In this document: positions 44,550 to 58,338 of the stretch, one piece after another
Layout of the letters: each line of letters starts with the position of its first letter
How positions within the stretch are numbered: position 1 is the first letter of the stretch
NCBI RefSeq assembly: GCF_020525925.1
Contig: NZ_CP084876.1
Coordinates: forward strand, 2,418,001-2,482,000
Length of the DNA stretch: 64,000 nt
Direction of reading: 5' to 3'
Origin: Klebsiella quasipneumoniae subsp. quasipneumoniae
Lineage (GTDB): Bacteria; Pseudomonadota; Gammaproteobacteria; Enterobacterales; Enterobacteriaceae
Notes under the pieces: model-generated
Databases searched by the model: none
Seen by the model: only the letters and a program-made list of their open reading frames with translations
What the model was told of the DNA's origin: nothing
Position numbers and translations under genes: made by a program

Positions 44550-45956
44550 TCAGATATTCTCCAGTCGAATGCCCCGGGTTCTCGGGCCGAAGATCCCCAC
44601 CGACAGCATCACCATCAGCATACTGACGACGATAAAGCTAATCACCCCCGGCGTGCCGGCATATTGCAGAATAATGCCGATCAGGATGCTGGTCACCGCG
44701 GTCGAGAGCCGGCTGAACGAGTAGCAGAAGCCGACGGCGCGGGCGCGAATATGGGTCGGGAAGACCTCGGCCTGGTAGGCGTGGTAGCTGATGGTCAGCC
44801 AGGCGTTGGACCAGGTGATCATAAACCCGCAGATCACCAGCAGAACCGGACTGTTCTGCAGGGCAAACAGGGTGCCGAAGATGACGGTCATCAGCGCGGA
44901 GAGGACGATCTGCCACTTGTTCTCAAAGCGATGCACGAAGCGGGTGCAGAACAGGCAGCCCAGCGGATAGGCGAGGGTGATAAAGAAGGCGTACAGCAGA
45001 CTGTGGGTAATGCTGGCGCCCTGACCGGAGAGCAATGCCGGCAGCCAGTTGCCAAAGCCGAAGAAACCGATCGCCTGGAAGAAATTCATCACCATCAGCA
45101 TCAGGGTGCGCTGCCGATACTGCGGCGCCCAGATTTCGCGGAAGGTGCCGCGTTTGACGACGCTCTCCGCCGCCTGCGCATGCTTCGGCGACGGCGTCAG
45201 GCCGCAGCGGGCTTCCATCGCGCACATCACCGCATGCGCCTCATCATGCCGCCCTTTGGTTTCCAGCCAGCGGGCTGACTCCGGCAGTTTTTTGCGGATA
45301 AACCAGATCGCCAGCGAGAACAGCGCGCCGAAGATGATCACCCAGCGCCAGCCGCTGAGGCCGAAGAGGGTGGTTGGCACCAATATCCAGGACATCAGCG
45401 CCACCGCCGGAACCGACAGAAACTGGATAAAGAAGGCAAAGGCGAAGGCTTTATTGCGCAGGTGGGTAGGGACCCATTCGCTGAGGTAAGTATCAATGGT
45501 CACCAGCTCAATGCCGAGGCCGATCCCTACCAGAAAGCGGAAGAAGATCACCCCTTCCGCGCTGCTCTGGGTCGCCATCAGCAGCGAGAAAAAGCCGTAC
45601 CAGGCGAGCGCCACCATAAAGGTCAGCCGGCGTCCCAGCTTGTCCGCCAGCGGCGCCAGCAGGCTCGCGCCGATAAACAGCCCCATAAAGGTGGCGGAGG
45701 CAAAGGCCGCCTGATCGGCGATGCCAAAGATCCCCGCCGCGCCGGTGTGGAAAATACCCTCCGCCAGCAGGCCCGCGCTGATGTACCCGGTCTGGAACAA
45801 GTCGTAGAGCTCGAAGAAGCCGCCGAGAGAGAGCAGGGTGATAAACGACCATAACCCGAAGGAGGCGGGCAGCGCGTCAATGCGTCCGGTTAAGCTGGCG
45901 TGCGGTTGTCCTGGCGAAGCATAGGGCGTTTCGCCGAGAACCTGGGTGGTAGACAT
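44550..45956 (-). CDS. MFS transporter, sugar/aromatic-acid symporter class
   Basis: A 468-residue twelve-helix transporter with the motif GADKLGRR-like (LADKLGRRLTF) after helix 2 and a matching loop in the second half (TRFVHRFENKW). It resembles the sugar:proton/NiaP-like branch. A hydrophilic 30-residue N-terminus precedes helix 1. The substrate is unknown. It is convergent with the LysR gene and upstream of the mgtC control region in the opposite direction. Confidence 0.85.
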   Translation of the reverse strand: MSTTQVLGETPYASPGQPHASLTGRIDALPASFGLWSFITLLSLGGFFELYDLFQTGYISAGLLAEGIFHTGAAGIFGIADQAAFASATFMGLFIGASLLAPLADKLGRRLTFMVALAWYGFFSLLMATQSSAEGVIFFRFLVGIGLGIELVTIDTYLSEWVPTHLRNKAFAFAFFIQFLSVPAVALMSWILVPTTLFGLSGWRWVIIFGALFSLAIWFIRKKLPESARWLETKGRHDEAHAVMCAMEARCGLTPSPKHAQAAESVVKRGTFREIWAPQYRQRTLMLMVMNFFQAIGFFGFGNWLPALLSGQGASITHSLLYAFFITLAYPLGCLFCTRFVHRFENKWQIVLSALMTVIFGTLFALQNSPVLLVICGFMITWSNAWLTISYHAYQAEVFPTHIRARAVGFCYSFSRLSTAVTSILIGIILQYAGTPGVISFIVVSMLMVMLSVGIFGPRTRGIRLENI

Positions 45957-46253
45957 GGTGTTGTGTTCCTCAGGAAGAATGGTTTGCCTGCTAATGTTAA
46001 GTGATTGTTAATAGTTTTAAATTTTTAATCTTCAGCGTTAACGGCAATCTTTAGCGCAAGATCGCGCCGTACAGGAGGAAACTTGAGATTCATGCTGCTT
46101 TTCGCCGCACGCCAGGGGAAGAATTGAAGTAAATCACCGTGGACGGCAATGCTCCCCGCCTGGCGTTATCGCGCTGCCCAGGGTCCGGGCCAGACAGAGT
46201 AAACGAATCCTCACCGGCGGCGTTTTCCCGCTTTACCCGCTATTACGCCGGGC
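45957..46253. other. Intergenic region between the MFS gene and mgtC leader
   Basis: It carries the promoter of the leftward MFS gene. One AGGAGG at 46073-46078 precedes a 15-codon TTG-started frame that I do not consider a gene. Nothing else is recognised. Confidence 0.4.
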
Positions 46254-46546
46254 TATAATGTGCCCACTTTCATACAGGAGTCATGCGTTGGACAGTCATC
46301 CTTATTGTTTTTCTCCGGCAAGCTAACGCGACTGTTTTCGCTGCTTGCCGAACCGGCGGGCAGCAATCTTTGATTATCGGATTGCCTCCCTTGATGTAGT
46401 GATTCGCGACCGTACGCGAGAGGCACCGTTATGTTTCTGTTTCCCACTAGCTTATTTCCTCCACCATCACCCGCCCGCTAATTGCCCGGCGCGGCTGAGC
46501 GCGACATCAATAATTTTTGGCTTTCTGTTATCTGGAGGAAGGCGCG
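46254..46546 (+). promoter_or_regulatory. mgtC promoter and leader with upstream ORFs
   Basis: A -10 TATAAT (46254-46259) with a weak -35 CTTTAC (46231-46236, spacing 17) starts a transcript near 46266, leaving a 280-base leader. The leader holds a possible 38-codon ORF (46283-46399) and a 16-codon proline-rich ORF (46431-46481). GCGGGC (46356-46361) can pair with GCCCGC (46473-46478), which lies in the last codons of the second ORF, so a ribosome there would change the fold. Salmonella mgtC and mgtA leaders work this way. Confidence 0.6.
46431..46481 (+). CDS. Proline-rich leader peptide of mgtC (16 aa)
   Basis: The ORF reads MFLFPTSLFPPPSPAR, with five proline codons among sixteen and three in a row. 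AGAGG lies seven bases upstream. Proline-rich leader ORFs (MgtL, MgtP) make mgtA and mgtC expression respond to proline and magnesium in E. coli and Salmonella; the same is inferred here. Confidence 0.6.
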   Translation: MFLFPTSLFPPPSPAR

Positions 46547-47227
46547 ATGGTATTTCCTTATATGACACATTTACTGGCGGCGATGCTGCTGGGAGCGCTG
46601 ATCGGCGCGGAAAGACAGTGGCGGCAACGTATGGCCGGCTTGCGGACCAATGCGCTGGTGGCCACCGGCGCGGCGGTGTTTATTCTTAGCGCGATGTCGG
46701 CGTCGCCGGACAGCCCCGGGCGCATTGCGGCGCAGATCGTCTCCGGTATCGGCTTCCTTGGGGCGGGAGTGATCATGCGCGATGGCATGAACGTTCGCGG
46801 CCTCAATACCGCCGCCACCCTGTGGTGCTCGGCCGGTATCGGTGTCCTCTGCGGCCTGGGACAGTTCTGGAACGCGACGGCGGCGACGCTGATTATTCTG
46901 TGCGCTAATATCCTGCTCCGCGAAGCGGCGCAGCGCATTCATGCCTTGCCGGGCGCTGGAGACGAAGAGAAACGCTATATCTTGCGCGTCACCTGTTTAC
47001 GCGAGCATGAAAAGGCCGTGCGTCAGCTGCTGCTGAATATTGCTCAGCAGCAGAGGTTCACCCTGCAGGGGCTGCAGTCGGCGGCGGCAGATACGGCGGA
47101 TCAGCTGGAGATTTGCGCGGAGCTGATTAGCCATAAGCAGCATCACAAAACGCTGGCGCAGATTATGGCGCAGGTGGCCGGCCAGCAGAACGTCACCTCG
47201 GTACACTGGCGCGTCGGAGAAGCGTAG
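46547..47227 (+). CDS. mgtC: MgtC/SapB family membrane protein
   Basis: A 226-residue protein: an N-terminal domain of four to five helices with the family motifs GAERQWRQRMAGLRTNALVATGAA and GIGFLGAGVIMRDGMNVRGLNTAATLW, and a C-terminal ACT-like cytoplasmic domain (residues about 145-226). In Salmonella MgtC supports growth in low magnesium and in macrophages, partly by inhibiting the F1Fo ATP synthase. The ATG at 46547 follows GGAGGAAGG. Upstream leader ORFs suggest attenuation control. mgtB is not adjacent. Confidence 0.88.
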   Translation: MVFPYMTHLLAAMLLGALIGAERQWRQRMAGLRTNALVATGAAVFILSAMSASPDSPGRIAAQIVSGIGFLGAGVIMRDGMNVRGLNTAATLWCSAGIGVLCGLGQFWNATAATLIILCANILLREAAQRIHALPGAGDEEKRYILRVTCLREHEKAVRQLLLNIAQQQRFTLQGLQSAAADTADQLEICAELISHKQHHKTLAQIMAQVAGQQNVTSVHWRVGEA

Positions 47228-47323
47228 AGACAGGCGGCGGGGCAGCAGACATGGCCGCTCGCCGCGCGATTCGCCAACCCGCGGGAAAGCGGCTAGAATG
47301 GCCTCCTGCCGGAGGTTATAAGA

Positions 47324-48385
47324 ATGTTAAATAATGGATGTGTGTCGTCGGAATCTGCCCAGACTATGACGACGGCTGATTTTCGCTTTACCCGCGTGAT
47401 GGCCGAGCAGGCGGCGCGTGCCCGTCTGACGCTGGACGACGATCAGCTGTCGCTCATCGCCCGCCTCGACGCCCTGGGTCAGCAGCTATTGTCCGCGCCC
47501 GGCACGCCGCAGGGACTGTACGTTTGGGGACGCACCGGGCGAGGGAAAAGCTTTATTCTCGACCACTTTTTTGCCAGCCTGCCGCTCGCCGCCAGGCGTC
47601 GGGTCCATTTTCATCACTTCTTCCGCGAACTGCATCAGCGGCTGAATGCCCCCGGCGCGCCCGGCCTGCAGGCGGTGATGATGCAGATGACCTCCGGCTG
47701 CCGCCTGCTGTGCTTTGACGAATTTCATCTTCACGACCCCGGCGACGCCATGCTGATAAAGGCGCTGCTGGAACACCTTTTTCAACGGGGCATCGTGCTG
47801 CTGGCAACCTCTAACTACCCGCCGGAGATGCTGCTGCCTAATCCGCTGTATCACGATCGCTTTTTACCGTCGATCGCGCTGATCCGCGCCCACCTGGCGG
47901 TCGTCGCGCTTAACGGCGAGGAAGATTATCGCGAACGGCACCTGAGCCAGGATAACGCCTTCTGCAGCGGGCGGCTATGGGTTAACCCGAGCGAACAACA
48001 GCGTCAGCTGTACGATCTGCCCTCGCTGCCTGCCGAACCGGTTCCGCTGGCGGTAGGCTATCGCACGCTGCAGGCGGCCGCGGCGTCACCCGACTTGCTC
48101 CATTTCTCTTTTGCCCAGCTCTGCCAGGCCGCCACGGCGGTGATGGACTATCTGTCGCTCAGCGAACGTTATGCCGTCTGGTTGCTGGACGAGGTGCCGC
48201 CGCTGGCCACGGTAGGGCCGGCGGCCCAGCAGCGCTTTATCAACGTGATTGATGTGCTGTATGAAAAGCAGATCCGCCTGCTGCTGGTGACCCGCTGCGA
48301 CCTGGAGACGCTGGTGGCCGGGGTGGAACTGGAGGATATTCAGCGAACGCGGAGCCGCCTGCAACAGCTGCCGCGGGCGGTATAA
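47324..48385 (+). CDS. ZapE/AFG1-like ATPase
   Basis: A 353-residue AAA-type ATPase with Walker A GRTGRGKSF (near residue 69), Walker B CRLLCFDEFHLHD (near 128) and sensor LLATSNYPPE (near 165). E. coli ZapE binds FtsZ during division under stress. E. coli carries one such gene beside rplM-related loci; this copy lies in a different context and is shorter, so it is probably a paralogue. GGAGG precedes the ATG. Confidence 0.83.
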   Translation: MLNNGCVSSESAQTMTTADFRFTRVMAEQAARARLTLDDDQLSLIARLDALGQQLLSAPGTPQGLYVWGRTGRGKSFILDHFFASLPLAARRRVHFHHFFRELHQRLNAPGAPGLQAVMMQMTSGCRLLCFDEFHLHDPGDAMLIKALLEHLFQRGIVLLATSNYPPEMLLPNPLYHDRFLPSIALIRAHLAVVALNGEEDYRERHLSQDNAFCSGRLWVNPSEQQRQLYDLPSLPAEPVPLAVGYRTLQAAAASPDLLHFSFAQLCQAATAVMDYLSLSERYAVWLLDEVPPLATVGPAAQQRFINVIDVLYEKQIRLLLVTRCDLETLVAGVELEDIQRTRSRLQQLPRAV

Positions 48386-48412
48386 AAAAACGCCCCGGCG
48401 GGTGCCGGGGCG
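48384..48412 (-). terminator. Shared terminator of katG and the ZapE-like gene
   Basis: CGCCCCGGC (48391-48399) pairs perfectly with GCCGGGGCG (48404-48412). On the minus strand it is followed by seven T residues, a strong terminator for katG. It probably also slows transcription from the convergent ZapE-like gene. Confidence 0.9.
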
Positions 48413-48418
48413 AGGGGA

Positions 48419-51035
<2,617 letters not shown>

Positions 51036-51668
51036 ATGCCTGAATTAGCTTCTTTAATGGCCTTTGCCGCGGTGGCGCTGGGGTTAGTGTTAACCCCTGG
51101 CCCCAATATGATGTATCTCACTTCGCGTTCGATTTGCCAGGGAAAACGCGCTGGCTTTATCTCCCTTGCCGGGGTAGCCGTGGGTTTTTTCTTCTATATG
51201 TTGTGTGCCGCTTTCGGCATTACCGCGTTGGTTTTCGCGGTCCCTTACGCCTACGATGCATTGCGTTTGTGCGGGGTCGCTTATTTGCTCTATCTGGCGT
51301 GGCAGGCGATTAAACCGGGAGGGCGGCCGATATTCGCGGTGCGCGACTTACCCGCCGACAGTGGGCGTAAGCTGTTTCTGATGGGATTTATCACCAGCCT
51401 GGCGAACCCCAAAGTTGCCATCCTGTATTTGTCCCTGCTGCCGCAATTTATCACCCCCGGACTCGGCAGCGTGCTCAGCCAGTCGTTAATATTAGGCTGT
51501 ACCCAGGTATTAATCAGCGTGGCGGTGAACGGCCTGATTATCTTGCTGGCCGGGCAGGTGGCGCTTTTTCTTGGTCGGCGACCGGGCTGGCAACAATTTC
51601 AACGCTGGCTGATGGCGACGGTACTGGCCGGGATGGCGGTTAAGATCGCTTTTGAGGCCAGAAAATAA
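51036..51668 (+). CDS. LysE/RhtB-family amino acid exporter
   Basis: A 210-residue inner-membrane exporter with six helices and the family motif GLVLTPGPNMMYLTSRS near residue 16. Relatives export threonine, homoserine, lysine or leucine; the exact substrate here is unknown. GGAGATAAG precedes the ATG. It stands alone between katG and the PBP2 paralogue. Confidence 0.9.
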   Translation: MPELASLMAFAAVALGLVLTPGPNMMYLTSRSICQGKRAGFISLAGVAVGFFFYMLCAAFGITALVFAVPYAYDALRLCGVAYLLYLAWQAIKPGGRPIFAVRDLPADSGRKLFLMGFITSLANPKVAILYLSLLPQFITPGLGSVLSQSLILGCTQVLISVAVNGLIILLAGQVALFLGRRPGWQQFQRWLMATVLAGMAVKIAFEARK

Positions 51669-51889
51669 CCGGGTTTACCGGGGAAAGTTTAGCCAGCGAG
51701 ACCTGTCGCTGGCCAACCTCGCGCCCTGATGCCTTTCTTCCACAGAGAAAGGCTCTCCACGCTCTAACATGCTGAAACATTTCTGCCAGATCATTAGCAA
51801 CCTTTCAGTAGGGCTAACGCCGCGATAAGGCTATGCTTCCCGGCCGTTACGCCGTTGGTTTTTCCCGTGATCCAGGTGATGTACCGCTA

Positions 51890-53800
51890 ATGCCCCTTTT
51901 GAGAGATGAAATTCGCGACCACTCCGCGGAAGAGATGCTGTTTATCCGCCGGGCCGCAATCGCCTTTCTGCTGGTGGTGGTCTGCTTTGGCGTGCTGATT
52001 TTCAACCTCTACCATCTGCAGGTGGAGCAGCACGATTTCTACCAGACCCGCTCCAACCAAAACGATATCAAAATGCTGCCCATCGCCCCCAGCCGCGGGC
52101 TGATATTCGATCGCAACGGCATTCCGCTGGTGCAGAATATTACCCTGTATCGCCTGCAGGTGATCCCGAGCAAAATTCCCGATATGGCCGCGCTGCTGCA
52201 AAGCCTGACGCCGATTGTCGACCTGACGCCGGACGACATCGCCAGTTTCCGTGACGATATGCACCACAGCAGCCGCTATAAAGCGGTTACCCTCAAGTCC
52301 GACCTCAGCGACGTAGAGGTGGCCCGCTTCGCGGTCAACGAATTCCGTTTCCCCGGGGTGACGGTGGAGAGCTACCAGCAGCGTGAATACCCCTACGGCG
52401 CAGAGCTGGCGCACGTGGTGGGCTATGTGTCGAAAATCAACGACAGCGACCTGCAGCGGCTGGCGAAAGACGGTGAAGAGGAGAACTATGCTGCCGACCA
52501 CAATATCGGCAAGCAGGGGATCGAAGGCTATTACGAAAAAGCGCTCCACGGCACCACCGGCTACCAGGAGGTGGAGGTGGATAACCACGGCCGGGTGGTA
52601 CGTCTGCTGAAAGAGGTACCGCCGGTAGCCGGGAAAAACCTTTACCTGACCCTTGACCTGCACCTGCAGCAGTATATCGAGTCGGTGCTGAAGGGGCAGC
52701 GCGCGGCGGTGGTGGTGGTCGATCCCCGGGATGGCGGGGTACTGGCGATGGTCTCCAGCCCCAGCTACGATCCTAACCCGTTCGTCAAAGGCATCGGCTA
52801 TCAGGCCTATAAATCGCTGCTGGATAACCCCGACCGACCGTTAATCAACCGTGTCACCCAGGGGCTGTATCCCCCGGCCTCGACGGTGAAGCCCTATATG
52901 GCGCTCTCGGCGCTCTCCGCGGGCGTGATCACGCCGAATACCACCTTCTTCGGGGCGCCGACGTGGACGCTGCCGGGCACGCAACGCCGCTATCGCGACT
53001 GGCTGAAAACCGGCCACGGGATGCTCAACGTCACCAAAGCCATTGAAGAGTCCGCAGACACCTTTTTCTACCAGGTTGCCTTCGAGATGGGTATCGACCG
53101 GATCCATGAGTGGCTGAGCAAGTTCGGCTACGGCCAGTCTACCGGCATCGATCTCAATGAGGAGTATGCCGGGGTACTGCCGAGTCGGGCGTGGAAGCAG
53201 CGGGTGCATAAAAAGCCCTGGTATCAGGGGGATACCATCTCCGTCGGCATCGGCCAGGGATACTGGATCGCCACTCCCATCCAGATGGTGAAAGCGCTCA
53301 CCACGCTGCTGAACAACGGCAAGGTGCAGGATCCGCATCTGCTCTATTCGATGAAGCAGGGCAATCATGTGGAACGTTATCAGCAGCCGGCGAACCTGCC
53401 GCAGGTCGGCGATCCGAAATCCCCGTACTGGGGCATTGTGCGCAACGGCATGTATGGGATGGCGAATCTGCCCAACGGCACCGGCTATAAACTGTTCCAT
53501 ACCGCGCCGTATCAGATTGCGGCAAAGTCCGGGACCTCGCAGGTGTTCAGTCTGAAGCAAAACCAGACCTATAACGCCAAAATGATCCCGGTGCGTCTGC
53601 GCGACCACATTTTCTATACCCTCTTTGCCCCTTATCAGCATCCGAAGGTGGCGATGGCGCTGATCCTGGAGAACGGCGGCGGGGACGGGGTGGTGGCCGG
53701 ACCGACGGCGCGCGCCATCCTGGACCATATTTTTGTCCCGCAGCAGGCGCCGGCGGCGGCCGCCGACGTGCCGCAGCGGGAGAGCGCGGACGCCCAGTAA
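51890..53800 (+). CDS. Penicillin-binding protein 2 paralogue
   Basis: A 636-residue class B PBP related to MrdA (PBP2), the transpeptidase of cell elongation. It has an N-terminal membrane helix (about residues 23-43), a pedestal domain and a transpeptidase domain with S-x-x-K in YPPASTVKP (near residue 330), ESADTF and the KSGT triad. The C-terminus is Ala- and Gln-rich. The sequence differs from MrdA throughout and no rodA or dacA is adjacent, so this is a second copy, comparable to the acid-specific PBP2SAL of Salmonella. The ATG at 51890 matches the MrdA N-terminus; 51833 is an in-frame alternative. Confidence 0.85.
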   Translation: MPLLRDEIRDHSAEEMLFIRRAAIAFLLVVVCFGVLIFNLYHLQVEQHDFYQTRSNQNDIKMLPIAPSRGLIFDRNGIPLVQNITLYRLQVIPSKIPDMAALLQSLTPIVDLTPDDIASFRDDMHHSSRYKAVTLKSDLSDVEVARFAVNEFRFPGVTVESYQQREYPYGAELAHVVGYVSKINDSDLQRLAKDGEEENYAADHNIGKQGIEGYYEKALHGTTGYQEVEVDNHGRVVRLLKEVPPVAGKNLYLTLDLHLQQYIESVLKGQRAAVVVVDPRDGGVLAMVSSPSYDPNPFVKGIGYQAYKSLLDNPDRPLINRVTQGLYPPASTVKPYMALSALSAGVITPNTTFFGAPTWTLPGTQRRYRDWLKTGHGMLNVTKAIEESADTFFYQVAFEMGIDRIHEWLSKFGYGQSTGIDLNEEYAGVLPSRAWKQRVHKKPWYQGDTISVGIGQGYWIATPIQMVKALTTLLNNGKVQDPHLLYSMKQGNHVERYQQPANLPQVGDPKSPYWGIVRNGMYGMANLPNGTGYKLFHTAPYQIAAKSGTSQVFSLKQNQTYNAKMIPVRLRDHIFYTLFAPYQHPKVAMALILENGGGDGVVAGPTARAILDHIFVPQQAPAAAADVPQRESADAQ

Positions 53801-53909
53801 GCGGCAGGACTTATTCCGCAGGCGCATCGTTCATAGAAATTGGTTATTTGTCCCCTTATCTTCCCGGCGGCATAGTATTTTTAAGGAACATGACGAGTGA
53901 GGAGGAAGG

Positions 53910-54647
53910 GTGACACATAAGCGATTATTGCTGGTTCAGACCGGGACGCCCCCGGCAGCCATCCGCGAGGAGCATGGCGATCTGCCGCGCTGGTTCCGCA
54001 CGCTGCTGGCGCCGTGGCAGGCGCAGCTCACCGCGGTACGGGTGTTTGAGGACGAGCCGCTGCCGGCGCCGGATCGCCAGACGGTGGCGGTGCTGACCGG
54101 CTCCTGGGCGATGGTTTCCGACCGCCTGGCGTGGAGCGAACGGACCGCCGACTGGATCCGTCAGGCGGTGGCTATCGGCATGCCGCTGTTCGGCGTTTGC
54201 TATGGCCATCAGCTGATGGCTCATGCCCTGGGTGGCGAGGTGGCGTATCATCCAGCCGGACGGGAAAGCGGCAGCCAAACCGTTTCGCTATCGCCGTGGG
54301 GTGTCGACGACCCGCTGCTCCGGGACCTGCCGGCCGCCTTTCCCGCGCATCTGAGCCATATGCAAACCATTACCCGTCTGCCGGAGGGGGCCACGGTGCT
54401 GGCCGCGTCCGCACACGACCGCCACCAGATCGTGCGCTACGGGCCGCACGCGGTCTCCACGCAGTTTCACCCGGAGTTCACCGCACCGATTGCCCGCGCG
54501 CTGATCCGCTACCGGGAGGCGGTGCTGCAGGCAGAGGGCATCGACCCGCAGCGGTTATACGATGAGGTTCAGGAGAGCCCGCAGGCCGCGGCAATCCTCA
54601 CGCGCTTCGTCAGCGCCTTTCTGCCCCCTGATGCACCCGGCCATTAA
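53910..54647 (+). CDS. Class I glutamine amidotransferase-like protein
   Basis: A 245-residue protein of the GATase1 fold with catalytic Cys in GVCYGHQ (near residue 96) and His/Glu in FHPEF (near 187-189), as in GuaA-type glutaminases. It has no synthase domain, so it may cleave gamma-glutamyl bonds, as PuuD-type enzymes do. The start is GTG, well placed after GGAGGAAGG. It converges on pqqF with a 4-base overlap. Confidence 0.82.
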   Translation: MTHKRLLLVQTGTPPAAIREEHGDLPRWFRTLLAPWQAQLTAVRVFEDEPLPAPDRQTVAVLTGSWAMVSDRLAWSERTADWIRQAVAIGMPLFGVCYGHQLMAHALGGEVAYHPAGRESGSQTVSLSPWGVDDPLLRDLPAAFPAHLSHMQTITRLPEGATVLAASAHDRHQIVRYGPHAVSTQFHPEFTAPIARALIRYREAVLQAEGIDPQRLYDEVQESPQAAAILTRFVSAFLPPDAPGH

Positions 54648-56928
54648 TCCCCTGCAGTGAACAGCACCCGCCAGCGGCGACGCCGGCGGGACATCTCGTG
54701 GGCCAGGTCGACGACCGCTTCGACGCGCAGCGCGTCAGCCGCCTGCGCCGTCAGCTCCGGTAAAGCATACTTCTGACGCATGGCGGCCAGCGCCTGCGCC
54801 TCGGGCGGCGTCCGGGCGCGGACCTGTGCGGCCAGGCGCTGCTGTAGCGGCCTGAAGGCCGCCTCATCCAGCGGCGGCAGCTGGCGCAGAAAGGTTTTGC
54901 AACAGCGCAGCAGTTCCACGGCGCGGCGGTCCGGGGACTGGAGCGCCATCAGCAGCCCGTCGCGATCGGCGACGCGCTGATAGCGGCAGCTCACCACATA
55001 GCCAATCTGCTGCTCTACCCGCAGGCGCTGGAAGAAGAGCGGTTCGCAGCGCTGCGCCAGCACCCGAAGAGCCGCCAGCGAGGCGCCATCCGGCAGCGGA
55101 ATAAAGACCAGCAGCGCCGTATCGCCCCCGGGGAAAGCCAGCCGTTCGACGCGGCGGCGGCAGGGGCCGGGGAGGCTGCCCGGCGGGTTGACCGGGACGG
55201 TAAGCAGGCTCAGCTGGCGCGCGACCCACCGCGCATCCTCCGCGCTGCCGCCGGCCAGGGCCACCAGCCAACCAGCCTGATGCTCTGATGTGGCCAACCG
55301 TTCGGGGAGCTGGGCCATGAGATGACGGATAGCAATACTCTCCGGCGGCGGGGTCAGCGGGTCGGCCGGGAGCGCGAGCTGCCGCACGATGGCCTGCAGA
55401 ATAGCCTCCGGCCGCCGGCCGGCAGCTGGCAACTGCAGGAGCAGCTGCCAGCTGCCGTCGACGCGATGCCACTCGCCGTGGCCCCCGGCGTGGCGCAACG
55501 CGGCGAGCAGCGGGCGCAGCTGTTCCCCGCGCGCCAGCCCCTCGGCCTGAGTGGGCGAGCAGGAGAAGGGCGGTCGGAGCAGGAGCCTCGGCGGCTCTCC
55601 CGGTGACGGGAGGTGGAGCAGCGGCGCGGCTTTCGCCGGGCTTTCGGCCACGAGGCCGCCAGCGGCTTGCGGATAAAAAGCGAATTTCAGCGCCGGGGCA
55701 GTGACCGGGCGGCGGCGCCAGCGGCTGAGCGGCAGGCTAAAGCCCTGGGTGGCAACAGGCTCCCCTGGGGAAAGGGTCTGGCAGGCCAGGCTGACCGTAG
55801 GGGCGGCCTGCAGGGCGGCGCAAAAATCGGCGAACCCGGCGGGCGGCGCGCCGGGGGCAAAGCCGAATGCCCGCTGGCGCAGCTGATCGAGGGGCGACAG
55901 CGCCTGAAAACGGCGCCGGGAGAGCTGATAGTAGTGTTGCTGCTGGTCTGGCGTCGTCCGCTGTAGCGCCTGCAGCCAGTGGGTTATCTGCCGGTCGACC
56001 TGTTCCGGCTGGTCGCTGGCGAAGACCAGCGCCAGCCAGCCGAGGTGCCGATCCTGATACAGCCAGTTCAGCGCTACCTCTTGCGCCTGACCACGCTGGC
56101 GCAGCCCGGCCATCAGGCTGCCGGGGGCTTCATCGAGCAAAAACTCGCGCAGTAAGGTGACGTTGTCACTTAAGGCGATCAGCGGACAGCGCCACAGGGC
56201 GGGCTGGGCGTCGACCGCCAGCTGCAGTTCAGTGGTCTCGTCCAGGCGCAGCGGCGGCGCCGGCGGCGGAGCCTCGCCTGCGGCAAGCCCGGCGGCGAAA
56301 CGGACCGCCAGCTCGCCGAGCGCCTCCAGCGACTGCGGCCCCTGCAGCCAGAGCTGCATCCGCCGGGCGACGTAATGGGTGTGGTGAAAATCGCGTAAGG
56401 CCGCCTGCAGTGCAGGGAGATCGCCCGCCAGCGCGTCGGCGCTGCCTACCTGAAAGCGGCGAAACGCCGCGGGCGCGCTGGCGGCGTGACGCACGGCGGC
56501 TTCCCGGCGCGACGGCTCATGCTGCTGGATAAGGCGGTACTCGGCGTCAATCACCGCCACTTCGCGCTGAATATCTTCCCTGAGCAGCCGCGGCGCCTGC
56601 AGCATCTCCTGTAGACGCGCGACACCGTCAGCCAGACCATCGGCGGCGACCTCGAAAAAGAACGCGCTATGGCGGGCCAGGGTGGTGGCATTCACGCTTC
56701 CGCCCTGGCGCTGCACCCAGCCCATCAGCCGGTCATCATCCCGGTAGCGCTCACCGCCGTAAAACAACAGGTGTTCCAGCAGGTGCGCCAGCCCGGGAAA
56801 GCGCGAGGGTTCGTGGTGGCTGCCGGCGGCGACCCGCGCCAGGGCCGCCGCGCGTTCGGCCTGCGGCTGATGGACCAGGGTGGCCTGCAGGCCGCCCGGC
56901 AGCGTGACGGTGAGGGTCGCCAGCGTCA

Positions 56929-56929
<1 letters not shown>
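54644..56929 (-). CDS. pqqF: PQQ biosynthesis peptidase PqqF
   Basis: A 761-residue M16 zinc metallopeptidase, the length known for Klebsiella PqqF. The zinc motif HLLEH appears near residue 48 (inverted HxxEH), followed by the downstream Glu about 75 residues on. It processes the PqqA peptide or its modified form. The ATG at 56929 overlaps the pqqE stop (TAATG). It is the last gene of pqqABCDEF. Confidence 0.95.
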
Positions 56930-58336
<1,407 letters not shown>

Positions 58337-58338
58337 GG

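Noticed and set aside
46074..46126. AGGAGG followed by a 15-codon TTG-started frame
   Set aside because: It lies upstream of the mgtC promoter, is extremely short and has a rare start; no functional context.
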